Source: Paulinella micropora
Taxonomy: Eukaryota > Cercozoa > Imbricatea > Euglyphida > Paulinellidae
Assembly (NCBI GenBank): GCA_019918135.1
Contig: WBZZ01000880.1
Coordinates: forward strand, 43,104-107,103
DNA length: 64,000 nucleotides
Direction: 5' to 3'
The notes beneath the pieces are model-generated. The model had not been told where the DNA came from and did no database searches. It worked only from the letters and a program-made list of their open reading frames with translations. The position numbers and the translations under genes were made by a program. Shown here in pieces: positions 53,687 to 64,000 of this stretch (its first letter is position 1; the number at the start of each line of letters is the position of its first letter).

Positions 53687-56600
53687 ATGAGCACCCTCGC
53701 CCTGGCCTTACTCGGCGTCGTCGTAGTGTCGGGGCAGACCTGCGGGTTGTCCTTTGCACAAAGCGTCAACTGGAGGGCCAGGATCCTAACCAACGGCTCC
53801 GGCCTGGGCCAGCTCGAGGGCAACCCCGCCATCATGCTGAACATTGAAACCCCGAGCGGTTTTACTACGGCGACCTCGCCGTTCTTCGTTTCCAAAAGCT
53901 TCTGTGGCAACGAGACCCTGCCTACCACTGCCAGGGTCTCGGGTGACCCCTGCTGGGACCAGCAGGTCGTGTACCTGCGCTACACCACAGATTGTACGTT
54001 GCTGGTGCACGACGAGGGCAACGGCTACTTGCGGCTGTCGGGTTCGGTCGACGTCAACTGTACGCGCCGGACCAGGTTCTTGATGCTGAACGTGACCCAG
54101 ACGTTCCGGCTGCCGCTGAGCTTCACGGTCCGCTTCCCCGCGTCGCTGCGCCTGGAATCCCAGGCCACCACTCGCCTCATCAACGACAACGACTGCTACC
54201 AAACCGCGAATTGCTACGGCTTTGAGTGCGTGCTGGCGTCACAAGCCATTGGCAGGCGCAGGCTAGCCAACGCCAGCAAGGGCGTCAACTTCTGCAACTG
54301 CAGCACCGTGGACCCCAACGGGTTGCCGGGCGTGTGCACGGGCGTAGTGCACGCGGACGCCAATTGCGGCCAGGACACGAGCGCGCCCATCAGTCGCAAC
54401 TGCCCGACCGGCGCCTTGACCATCGACCTCAACAGCGACGCCGCGTTCCTGTCGCTGAGCACACTGAACAGCGCGTACGGCCCGCCCGGCTACACGGTTC
54501 CGTCGTGGTGTGACTGCACGTCACCGCTGTCGCCGAATTTGTACCGCGTGGCCGAGGTGTACCGCACCATCACGCCGCCGGGCGGCTCGGCCTCGACCGT
54601 CGACCTGGGCTCGCCGAACCACAGTCCAGTTTGTGTACGACTACGGCATGGCCACGTACGTGCTAAATGTTAAGGGCGTGTGGGCGGTGGCCTACTCGAT
54701 CGCGGACGTGGCCGGCAACGTCCAGCAGTGTAACTTCACCGTGAACGTGATCGATACGTCGCCGCCCAACCTCGACCGCTACGGCCTGTGCGCCGGCGGG
54801 CGCGAGCTGCGCCTGCGCGGCCAGGACTCGGAGCCGTACCTGGACCCGCTGCACCGCGCCGACACTGGCGCGAACCTAAGCCAGACGATTCTGGACGCGT
54901 GGCACGCGGCGGGCTTCGGCACCAACGACCTGCGGCTGCTGGAGCTGTTCTCGCGGGACCTGTGCGACCACAGCTACGACAACATCGACGACAACCGTAC
55001 GCACTGCCGCGTGTACTCGTTCGAGTCGCGGTTCGGCCCGCTGCTGCAGAACTACACCACCGCGTTCGGTTCCGGCGCCCCCGTGCGGCGCTACCTGCCG
55101 GACGGCACGTACGCGGTCCACGCTGACGTGTACGACGAGGCCGGAAACTTGGCGTGGTGCAACTTCACGCTCGTCGTCGACAACACGCCGCCGGCCGTCA
55201 GTTGCGGCGGCGCGAACGGCGTGTCGCGCGGGGACGAGGTCGCGGCCGACGTCATGGCGCGCCACGGCGTGCCGCGCCAGGCAGTGTACCCGGGCACGGC
55301 CTACGGCTCGTACCACGTGCTGCTGGACACGCAACCAGGTGAGGTGCAGGCCGGCGGCCTGAGCGCGCCGCTCAGCGCCGAGCAGCTGCGGTTCAATGCC
55401 ACTGGCGCGCAACACCAGTTTCGTGCGCGCCGTGCAACGCACGCAGCCCGGGCGCTCGGCCTGCCCGCCCTTCAACTCGACGTGGCTCACGGGCAGCTCG
55501 GACACGCACCCGGATGGCAACTGTGTAACCGTGCACTTGCGCGCAAACGCCTGGTACCACCTCGTGCACGACGCGACCGATAACGTGGACACGTACAACA
55601 ACTTGGGGCCCGTGTACGCGAATGTGTCGGGCCCGCCGGGCTGCCACGCGCTCGTCGGCGACGCGGGCCGCCCCGACGACCTCACTACGTTCTCCACCGG
55701 CTGCTACCCCTCGGTTGACGGCGACGCGACTTTCTGCGCCTACCCCTCAGCGGCGCCTCCTCCTGGGTGTACGTCATTGAGCAGTGGGGCTGCGACCTAG
55801 ACTACACGCTGCAGCTCTCCGAGCTTGTGCGGGCCAGTGGCACGTCCGCTGGCAGCCAGCTGCTGCCGTCCGCCGGTTTGCGCCTGCCCGCCCTGTTTAC
55901 GTCGCCGCCCGAACTCGCGGGAGGTGCCACGGCGCTGGCGTTGGGCTGGTCGCTGCGCGTCAGCTACGCGGTTTACGACGACGTGGGCAACGTCGCCGTG
56001 TGCCTCGTGGACTACGAGGTGCGCGACACCAGGCCACCGCAAGCGGTGGGCCCCATGGCCGAGAACTTGTACGCGACGTACTTGTTACCCTACGACGTGT
56101 GGACCGGGGGCGCGCTGCTGGCCACCAACCCCGGGGCCGTGGCGCGGCGCTCGCTGGCAATGCACCCCATGGACTTGTGGTTCTGGGTAGACAACGCGGT
56201 CTACGACTTCGAGTTCCTGCCCTCCGGCGCCAGCTGGGCGGCGGAGTACGTGGGCGTGTACTGCGGGCTGGGCGCGGCGGGGACAACTATCACAAACTAC
56301 ACGGGCGCGCTGCCCACGGCGAGGCCCCCGATTGTCGAACACCTCACGTTCCCGGCCGCGCAGACCCCCGCGCCCGTGCCCCCAATACCGTGGACAGCGG
56401 CCAGATCGCGGACCCGAACCCCACCGGCACGGCCTGGCTGCAGCGGCGCCGGCTGGCGCAGCCTCCAGAGGGCGGCGGCCGCCGCCGCCCGCAGCAGATA
56501 GGCCTCGGCGGCGGCCCGGCCGCGTGGCAGAGCATAGGCGGCGGCAACTACACGTGCCTGGCACAATGGGAGGGCCTGTACACCAACACCGCGGCCGGCA

Positions 56601-59600
56601 ACCAGACCATCACGCCCGCGACGCTCAGTGTGCCGTACCACGAGTACGGCGTCGTGGGTCAGGTCAACACGTGGCTGTACCTGTACCCCGGCGTCACCAC
56701 CGTCACTGCGTCGGTGCGCGACGGCGGCTACTACGACTACGCGTATGACACGGCGGACAACAGCAGCTCCACCGCGCCGGTTGAGGTTGCGCAGCGCACG
56801 GCGCCGTTGTCGCTCACGTTCGAAATCAGAATCGTCGACGAAGATCCGCCTGGCTTCTTGGACTGCTTCCAAGGGTTTACACGGGCCCGCGCAGCGAACT
56901 CAACATTTCGGTCGGCTCGTCGACCTTCTGGCTCACGACGCAGAGCGACGAGTTCTGGGCCGACTTCTCGCTGCTGCGCGTCGTCGACAACGCCGTGCTG
57001 AGTGCCGGCGTCGCGGCGCCGGGCCTGCGCGACTTCTTGCTTGTCACGCCGTCGTACGGCTTCGGGCAAGAGCTGGCGTACGGCGAGCACACCGTGACGT
57101 ATACCGCCGTGGACCCGTCGGGCAACTGGGCCACGTGCGCGCGCACGGTGTTTGTGCACGACGTGCAGCCGCCCTCGGTGATGTGCGCCAGCGTCCCGCA
57201 CAACGGCCCCGTGCTCAGGGAAGTCAACGGCACCACGACGTACTACGACACCGCCATGGACGCCGGCGTTTGCGGCGCGGACCCGTCGATTAGCGCGGGC
57301 TTCGGGATTGATTACTTGCGGTCCGATGTGCAGGGGCCCGCGAATGTCACGGTCACGTGCGCCAATGCCAGGAGCAACGCGACGCTCGCGACCAAGGCGG
57401 TGCGGTGCGTGGCGACCGCGACGGACCAGGCGGGCAACGAGGCGCAGTGCGACGTCGTGTACGACCTGCAGGACCGCGAGAAGCCCGTGGTCACGTGCGC
57501 CGCCAGCGGCACGATCCCCGTCAAGTCGGGCCTGTACGACCTGTCCGTCTTTCACGGCGTGGCGGACAACTGCGTGTACGACACTACCGTTTACACGCCC
57601 ACGGCGGCGGACATTGGCACGTTCAGCTTCCTGCAGTCGCCGTTCACGCTCACGGTCGTGGGCAGCGACACGTCCCCGTACTCGCCCGCGTCCGACTCTT
57701 GCGACGTGCAGATTACGCTCACGGGCTTCTGCGGCGACGGGCTGCTGGACTTCTACGGCGAGCACGGCGCGCGGGAGGAGTGCGAGGTGAGCCCGCACCC
57801 GGAGAGCTGGGGCTGCACCCCGAGCTGCACGTGCGGCGCGGGCTACACGCCGGACCCGTTGGGCGGCTGCCTGCAGGTGTGCACCGACACCCCGTGCACG
57901 CTAGACACGGCGGACCTGCAGGGCACGCGCTGCAGTAACGGCACCGTGACCACGACGCTCCAGTCGGGCGGCTGGCGCGTGGACGCGCTCAAGCCCGACT
58001 TCACGGCCGTCAAGGGCCCGACGTTCACGACCTACTACGTGCTGCCCAACGGCGTCGGCACGCTGCACTACAGCTACCGCTTCTGGGAGCGCAACACCAG
58101 CAGCTCGCCGTACGTGAGCTTCAACGCCACGCAAGTCACGGCGGCGCTGCTGCTGCCCGACGAGCAGCTCGTGCTGGAGTGGTACCCAGCAGTGGCGTCA
58201 ACACGGTGGCCAACGTCGCGACCGCGGCCGACGCGCTGCGCCTCGACGTGTGCGGCTGCGAGTTCCAGAACTCGAGCCGCGCGCTCGCGGCCTTCGTGCT
58301 CGCCGCCAACAACACGCTCGTCAACGCGGACCTGCAGTGCGCGCCGCTCGGCCTCGAGAGCAGCTACGACCCGGCGACGTCTGCTGGACGTTCCGCCTCT
58401 GTCGCACCGGCGTCGTGGTCATCGGCGAACCGCTGCGGGCCGAGGGCAACCTGCTGCAGTGCCTCAGCGACGCGACGATCGTCGTCAACAACTCCGGCAC
58501 TGCCTGCGGCTGGAGCGCGGCGTCCTGGAACCTGACGGAGCGCGTGTACCGCCGCCCGGGCACGACCTTTGACCAGCTGCGCCTCGTGTCCACCGGCACT
58601 CCGACCGCGCTGTACCTCAACACGACTTCGCTAACTGTCGGCCACTTCGCGGCGGCGCAGACCACGTCGGTCACGGTGCGCGCGCTGGGCTACGGGGGCT
58701 TCGTGGACCCGGGCTGCACGTGGCTCGTGACTGTCCTGGATGTGCTGGCGCCGTACTTTGAGTGCGCGCTGGACGCGAATATACCGGGCACGGGCATCGC
58801 GTACCCGAACGACCCCGGCAAGAATTACTCGATGCGCTTTGGCTACTACACGCGGGCGCTGGTAGACGAAACCGAAACCACGCGCTACGTGGTCTTCGAC
58901 AGCACAGTGGCCACGCTGCAGGCGCCCACCGTCGTCATGCCCCAGCTCGTGCGCTTCTACATCGGCACCACGACGCTCACGTGGGTCGGCGCCGACTCGA
59001 GCGGCAACCAGGCCACGCCGTGCGTGCTGAACGTCACGATCAACGACCAGGAGGCGCCGCGCCTCACGTGCCCGAACATGACGGTGCAGACGCTGCCGGG
59101 CGTCAACTACTGGAACGGCACGTCTGCGACCGCGACCGCGGTCGACAACTTCGACGCCACGGCGCAGATCGTATTCCCGATCCCCGAGCCGCTGGTGTAC
59201 ACGGGCCCGAACGCGTTCCACGTGCTCACGCGCAGCCACGACGATGCCTATGGCAACACGGGCTACTGCCAGTTCGCGGTCTGGGTGCTGGACAACCAGG
59301 CGCCCGTGTTCACGAGCTGCCCCGCAGTTGACCTGGCCATCGTCGTCGGCAGCGCCAGCTACGTGATCAACGTCAATAACTTCTTCAACGTGACCGACAA
59401 CTCGGACCCCGCGGTGCAGCTGTTCTACGACCTGGCGGTCGGCGATTCGCAGTCGGTGCTGTATGTGCGCACGCTGCCGCAGCTGGACGTGCGCCTGATC
59501 CCGTACAACCTGACGGTGCTCGTCACGGCCGTGGACGCGCACTCGGGCCTCAACTCCACGTGCTCGCTGCGCTTCGTGCTGCTGGACGGCGCCACGCCCG

Positions 59601-62581
59601 AGCTGTCGTGCCCGAACGCCACGGAGCCGCTGCTGCTGTCGACGCTGGCCTCGTCACATTTCGCCGACGCCAGCGGGCTCGGCACCAGCTTCGGGCCTTA
59701 CGTGAACCTGTCGGCCGCGCTCGCGGCGCCCGTGCCGCCGGTGCAGGCGCTGTACTGCGCGCCCGGCGGCGGCGCCGGCTACCTGCCCTTCGCGCCCTGC
59801 CCGGGCTGTACCGACAACTCGTTTGCGGGCTGCGCGGGGCTCGCGCTGCACCCCGTGCTCGGCGCCCTTGGCGTGACTAATGAATCCATTGTCCGGGCCT
59901 ACAGCGCGGGTTACACGCAGCCGTTCAATGGCGGCTGGAGCGGCACGAGCGCCAGCAACAACGTGGTGCGGCTCGACACGTGCGACTTCGTGCTGCTGGA
60001 CGACGTGGTGCCGCTCGCGCTGTGCAACCAGCTCTCCACGGCCTGCGCTGCTACTGGCGCACTGACCTACGACGCGCGCTCGGACCCCGCGACCGACTAC
60101 TACCACTTTGGCGACAGCGCGCTGCGGATCTTGACCAGCAACTACGGCAGCGGGGAGGGCGCGTACTTCCGCGTGCCGTACTGGCTCGACTCGGTCGGCG
60201 TCACGTACGTCACCGTCCGCGGCGCGTCGTCGGCCACCGCGACCGGCAGTGCGCGCCTGCAGGCGCTGCGCTGGCTCACGGGCTTCGCCGGGCCCGCGCC
60301 GGGCGACCTGCGCGCCGCGCTGATCGCGGACCCCGCCAACAGCGCGTGGTCCGTGTACTTCCCGGCGGTGGCAGCACTGAGCGCCGGGGCCGCCTTCTAC
60401 GCCGACCACTTCCTCGTCTTCCTGGACACACTCGCGCTGCTGCTCGACCACCCGCTGGTGTTGGGCGCCAACGTGTTCAACTTCACGGCCTACGACGAGC
60501 GGGCGAACCACGCCACGTTTACGCTGACCTTGACGCTGGTAGACACGGAGCCGCCCGTGTTCTTCGACTGCCCGCCGGTGCCGTTAGTGTTGTACACGTC
60601 GAGCTGCGGTACTGCTTTCACGCCCAACTGCACGTTCGCGCCGCTCACGCTGCACTTTGGCGACAATCTGTACCTGGCCGGCGGCGCCAGCCGCAACAGC
60701 ACCGCGGTTGTCAACCTCGGCACGCTGGACGGCGAACGCAACACCTCGACCACCGTGACAATTCTCGACGAGGCGGGCAACTCGGCGTCGTGCACCATCA
60801 CCGGCGTCGTCGAGGACGACACCCCGCCCGTGTTCTCCAATTGCCCGCCGGCCCTCGGCGGCACGGGCTGGGCCTCGCGCACCGTGCGCATCGCCACGCC
60901 CGGCGAGACCGACACGACCCTGCCGGGCGGCGGCGCCTTCTACACACCGGGGCCTTTGGGCCGCGACAACCTGCCGGGCGCGCTCACGACCAACGTCACC
61001 GTGCGCAACAGTGCGGGTGTCCTGTACCAAAACCTGGCCGACGACGGCAGCTTCCAGCCCGCGTGGCGCTTCGGCGCGGGCGACTTCCTCTTTCACGCCA
61101 CGCTGGCCGACCAGTCGTCGCCGCCCAATGCACAGCCCGGCAGCTGCGACTACAACTTCACCGTGGAGCCGGCCTACGACGTGCCGGCGTTGCAGTCGCT
61201 CGTGCTGTCCTTCTCGGTGTCGCGCCTCGGCAACGAGTTCAGGGGCACCGTGTCCTACGTCACGGCCGCCAACTACCCGTACGTCGGCGCCGTAGGCGCC
61301 AATGTACTGTCGGCCGGCAACGTCAGCAACGTGTCTATTGCCAGCGCCACCGACGCTTCGCCCTTGAACTGCGACAGCTCGCTGGCGCGCCAGTCCTCGT
61401 ACGACGGGCTGTGCTTCCAGTACTACGAGGCCGCCTTTGTGCTCGGCACGTGCGACCCCGTGCAAACGACCATCACGGTGCCGCACGACACCAGCTGCGC
61501 GGGCATGACACAGGCTCTCAGCCACATCGCCGGCGGCTGCGCCGTCACGGCCGTGCGCGAGGTGGAGCTGGCCTTTGCGGCGCAGGAGTTCTGCGCCATC
61601 GAGCTGGCCAGCAACAGCCTGCGGGGCGGCGCGCTGCCCGTCAACGAGTCGTACGCGCTGCAGCTGATGGCGCAGCTGGCCGGGTCCACGACGTTGCAGC
61701 TCGACGCCGCCGACATCGCGACCACGACCGTGTTCTTCGCGCACAGCAATCAATCCACGGCCGTCACGCGCCTGTGCTTCGTCGGCTACGTCAGGTCCGG
61801 CCAGGACGTGATCGTCAGCAAGGTCACGCTGAACGAGCAGGCGGGGCTCGACTTCCTCATCAACGGCACCACTTACGTCGCCGAAAACTTCACCGTGCTG
61901 CAGCCCGACGCGCCCGTCAGCAACGTCGTGGTGCTGTGCGCCGACCTGCCCGTCCCCGACTACAACTCCACCGAGGTGCTGGTGCAGCTCAGTTTCAACG
62001 TGGCCGTGGAGTACCTGGGCGTCAACGGCCGGCGCCGCCGCACGGTCCTGGCGCTGCCAACCGGCCCGGCCCGTGCGGGTGTCACGCGGTGGGCACCCCC
62101 TGAACCGACATTACCCGCCTGGTACAACCGGCTGCCCAGCCGCCGCCGCACGGCCGCGGCCGCCGAGGGGGAGCCGGGCTACGCCGGGGCGCTCTCGCAG
62201 CGGGAGACGTTCGGCCTGACGATCGTCGGCAACGGTGCTGGCGACGTCGAGCAGCCGCCGCCGGCGGAGGCGGTCGTGAAGAAGAAGAAGTCGCCGCAAC
62301 TCGGCTGGAAGGAAATCGTCTGCGGCGCGGCCGCGGCCGTTGGCGTGCTCTTGATCCTGGGCGCCGGCTTTTGGTACTGGCACCGTGCACACAAGCCCCA
62401 AGAAGGTTCGAACGACAGCGTGCACTTCGCGTCGTCCGGGGCCGACCTGCACCACCGCGGGATGGACGGCACGTCGAGCGGGACCGGCACGCCTGTCAGC
62501 CGCCAAAGGCCGAGCCGTGAAAGGCCGAGCCTCGTGCACGGCGAACGCGAGGTGACCGATCATGAGCGCCAGATCCTGTAA
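53687..62581 (+). CDS. Giant type I glycoprotein with ~12 HYR-like modules (several frameshifts)
   Basis: The ATG at 53687 gives a signal peptide (MSTLALALLGVVVVSGQTC). Repeated modules end in the HYR signature: a GN(x)xxxC strand, then V-x-D-x-xPP-x-x-x-C, for example NVIDTSPPNL (54750), VVDNTPPAVSC (55180), VHDVQPPSVMC (57160), INDQEAPRLTCP (59045), VDTEPPVFFDCP (60545), VEDDTPPVFSNCP (60820). HYR is an immunoglobulin-like adhesion fold. A Cys-rich insert (CTPSCTCGAGYTPDPLGGC) lies near 57810. Very many NxS/T sequons. The C-terminus has a transmembrane helix (EIVCGAAAAVGVLLILGAGF, about 62310-62370) and a ~60-residue polar tail. Single-base shifts near 54620, 55390, 55770, 56390, 56900, 58190 and 58380. 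Total about 2960 residues. It probably mediates attachment or adhesion. Intact from 58400 to the end. Confidence 0.85.
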
Positions 62582-62585
62582 AAAA

Positions 62586-62591
62586 AATAAA
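62586..62591 (+). promoter_or_regulatory. Poly(A) signal AATAAA
   Basis: AATAAA four bases after the stop codon of the HYR glycoprotein gene. Confidence 0.5.
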
Positions 62592-62732
62592 GCAGGTGCG
62601 GGCCAAAAGAAAAAGAGCTTGATGCAGCTCTGGCCACACAAAATATTCATTAAATTAATTACGATTGGTAACGCGAGAACTCGTTTATTTATTTGTCGTG
62701 GGGCCAAGCCACCGGTTCGCACAAAAAAAGAT

Positions 62733-63158
62733 TCAACGGCCCCACCTTGGCAAACCGCTATTTGCATAATACCGCTCAGATGCCTCTCGCTCGGCTTGCA
62801 ATGAGCTCCAAGTCTTGCCTCCTGTTTTATCAAAGACTGTGCAACTTTGGCGCGCCCTGCAAAAGTCTTTGATGTAGTCTCCTGGAATGTGTTGGCAACC
62901 CTTGACATGTAGCTTTTGCAGCGTTCGGACAGCCTTGACGTAGTCGAGACCAGCCATGCCGATCTCGCAGTTCGTGAGATTGAGCTCCTTGAGCTTCTTG
63001 GCCAGTTCAGCCACGTGTTTTAGGCCCTTGTTCGTGATGTTTTTGCAGTCGGCGAGCACAAGCCTGTTCAGGTCTGGCCGTGCCTTCAGAGCCTGCTCCA
63101 GCTGTTCATCCGTGATTTCGGCACCTCCAGTAAAGTCTGACCTAAAAAAATGAGCCAT
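62733..63158 (-). CDS. AMN1-like leucine-rich-repeat protein
   Basis: The ATG at 63158 starts MAHFFRSDFTGGAEITDEQL and the frame runs intact to 62733 (141 residues). Three to four Cys-type LRRs are visible: LNRLVLADCKNITNKGLKHV, LKELNLTNCEIGMAGLDYV, LQKLHVKGCQHIPGDYI, the pattern of AMN1 and F-box LRR proteins. The C-terminus is polar with Arg/Tyr (RYYANSGLPRWGR). Upstream in-frame codons continue to about 63590 but lack protein character. An alternative is a spliced 5' exon, since TTTTTTTAG lies just inside the start. A function in protein-protein interaction, perhaps ubiquitin-ligase recognition, is inferred. Confidence 0.75.
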   Translation of the reverse strand: MAHFFRSDFTGGAEITDEQLEQALKARPDLNRLVLADCKNITNKGLKHVAELAKKLKELNLTNCEIGMAGLDYVKAVRTLQKLHVKGCQHIPGDYIKDFCRARQSCTVFDKTGGKTWSSLQAEREASERYYANSGLPRWGR

Positions 63159-63607
63159 GCAGGCAGCCACAAAAGTAGTTTTCTTTTCTAGAACGCTTAA
63201 GCAGGAGGAAAAAAGGAAACGGACCCCTTTGTGTTGTTTTGGCACCCCTGACGTTGCTCTTGAGCCATGTTGGCTGCTGCACCTGTTTAGGGGGGGGTAG
63301 AGGTAGTTCAATAAATACCGATGCTGTAGCCAACCACACGCGAGAATTTTGGAAGTTTTCTCTAGCGCAATTTCGCCGAGAAGACGCGGGCCAGAGCGAA
63401 AGAATGAGGGGAATGTTAGGCAAAGGGGGGGGGCGGGGAGAACGAGGCCAGCAAAAAAAAGGAAGGAGGGGGGGGGCCGGACTTTTTTCTTGAGACAATC
63501 GGGGCCCGGGGGGATTTGCCGGGAAAACGGCCGTATTTTACGGCACGCCTTCGCGAGAATTTGGCCGCAAATTGGACAGTCATCACGAAAACTCATTTTC
63601 GAGGGTA
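63159..63607. other. Spacer with G-runs
   Basis: G-runs near 63290 and 63430-63480, otherwise mixed sequence. No gene beyond the shadow extension of the LRR frame is visible. Confidence 0.5.
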
Positions 63608-64000
63608 GGACATTTCGGCAATGCTGCCGAAATGTCCTTCACTCAAAAAAAAGCCGGTCGGTAGCCGCAAAATCCGTCAGAAAGCGATTTGCGCAAACTT
63701 GCCGCAAAAGACGACCAGCAGCTATTTTGTCGTGAAGTTTACCGGGTTCCGGCAGATTAGAAAAAAATCTGTCATTTCGGCAATGGGTTTAATCGAACGA
63801 CCAAATATTCAGGAGACGACGGCGGGCGGGGAAATTTGCAAAAAAAAACATTAAAATTTTCCCCGCCCGCCGTCCTCTCCCGATTTTTTGCTATCAGAAT
63901 TTAACCAATTGCCGAAAATCGCTAAAAAAAATTCTTTCGATAGCCGCAAGATTCGACTAAAAGATTGTGCGCAAACTTGCCGAAGTTTGCGGCCGAAAGC
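63608..64000. repeat. Fold-back repeats related to those at 18690-19570 (cut by the window edge)
   Basis: A compact palindrome AGGACATTTCGGCA/TGCCGAAATGTCCT (63608-63638) carries the same core as the left array. Inner arms built on GGCGGGCGGGG and CCCCGCCCGCC lie at about 63811-63835 and 63855-63879 around an A/T loop. CCGCAAAA- and TTTGCG-type tails recur. The array runs off the right edge. Confidence 0.85.

Noticed and set aside
59654-60511. Minus-strand frames inside the HYR gene
   Set aside because: Arg/Val/Glu-rich shadows of a strongly supported plus-strand gene.
1-64000. tRNA or rRNA genes
   Set aside because: No cloverleaf-like GGTTCRA-type B-box with matching acceptor stem or conserved rRNA core was noticed by eye on either strand. 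A covariance-model search would be decisive.

Overview
The window reads as a eukaryotic or large-dsDNA-virus type region, not a bacterial one. Genes lie on both strands, mostly as long GC-rich open frames separated by short spacers full of homopolymers (runs of 7-13 G or C, runs of A/T). Several genes are followed by AATAAA-type poly(A) signals. I see no tRNA, rRNA, operon-like ribosome sites or CRISPR. The recognisable proteins are a Rab-like GTPase with a prenylation tail, a CK1-type protein kinase, a histone H3-like protein that begins with the canonical H3 residues, three very large type I membrane glycoproteins (one built of about a dozen HYR-like modules), two leucine-rich-repeat (AMN1-like) proteins, and a short protein whose motif order resembles a herpesvirus/HK97 capsid maturation protease, followed on the same strand by a scaffold-like helical protein. 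Together these fit a large DNA virus of a protist, or an endogenised copy of one. Mirusviricota (HK97-fold capsid, histones) are the closest conceptual match, but no hallmark capsid, terminase, portal or polymerase gene is visible, so this is inference. A GC-rich protist chromosome is the main alternative.

Layout. 1-3.0 kb: large glycoprotein A (minus, running off the window). 3.5-11.2 kb: a GC-rich cluster of a protein with a DDCE motif, the Rab-like GTPase and four unrecognised genes. 11.7-15.6 kb: a long, lower-GC acidic/lysine-rich gene broken by many frameshifts. 15.9-18.6 kb: two unrecognised genes. 18.7-19.6 kb: three tandem fold-back (palindromic) repeats whose relatives reappear at the right edge (63.6-64.0 kb). 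19.7-22.7 kb: a ~1000-residue protein with SNF2-helicase-like but degenerate motifs. 23.5-24.9 kb: a lower-GC membrane protein gene. 24.9-33.6 kb: an 8.67-kb DNA transposon bounded by 28-bp perfect terminal inverted repeats. It carries a multi-exon minus-strand gene with GT-AG introns and a plus-strand gene with duplicated SAP domains. 33.8-35.1 kb: LRR protein. 35.2-38.4 kb: repeat-rich spacer with degenerate ~250-bp repeats, (CA)n, an array of 25-bp palindromic repeats containing ATTGCGCAAT, and (GT)n. 38.8-41.9 kb: scaffold-like protein, protease-like protein and H3-like histone. 42.1-51.9 kb: an unrecognised gene, glycoprotein B (a paralogue of A) and a protein with a UBA-like segment and a CxxC array. 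52.3-53.2 kb: CK1-like kinase. 53.7-62.6 kb: HYR giant glycoprotein. 62.7-63.2 kb: AMN1-like LRR protein.

Nearly every gene longer than about 1 kb in the non-transposon parts is interrupted by one or more single-base frameshifts while codon usage and protein character continue cleanly across the break. This is either residual long-read sequence error or early decay of an endogenised viral region. Coordinates below give the span of the inferred gene across such breaks, with approximate break positions. No joined protein is written out.
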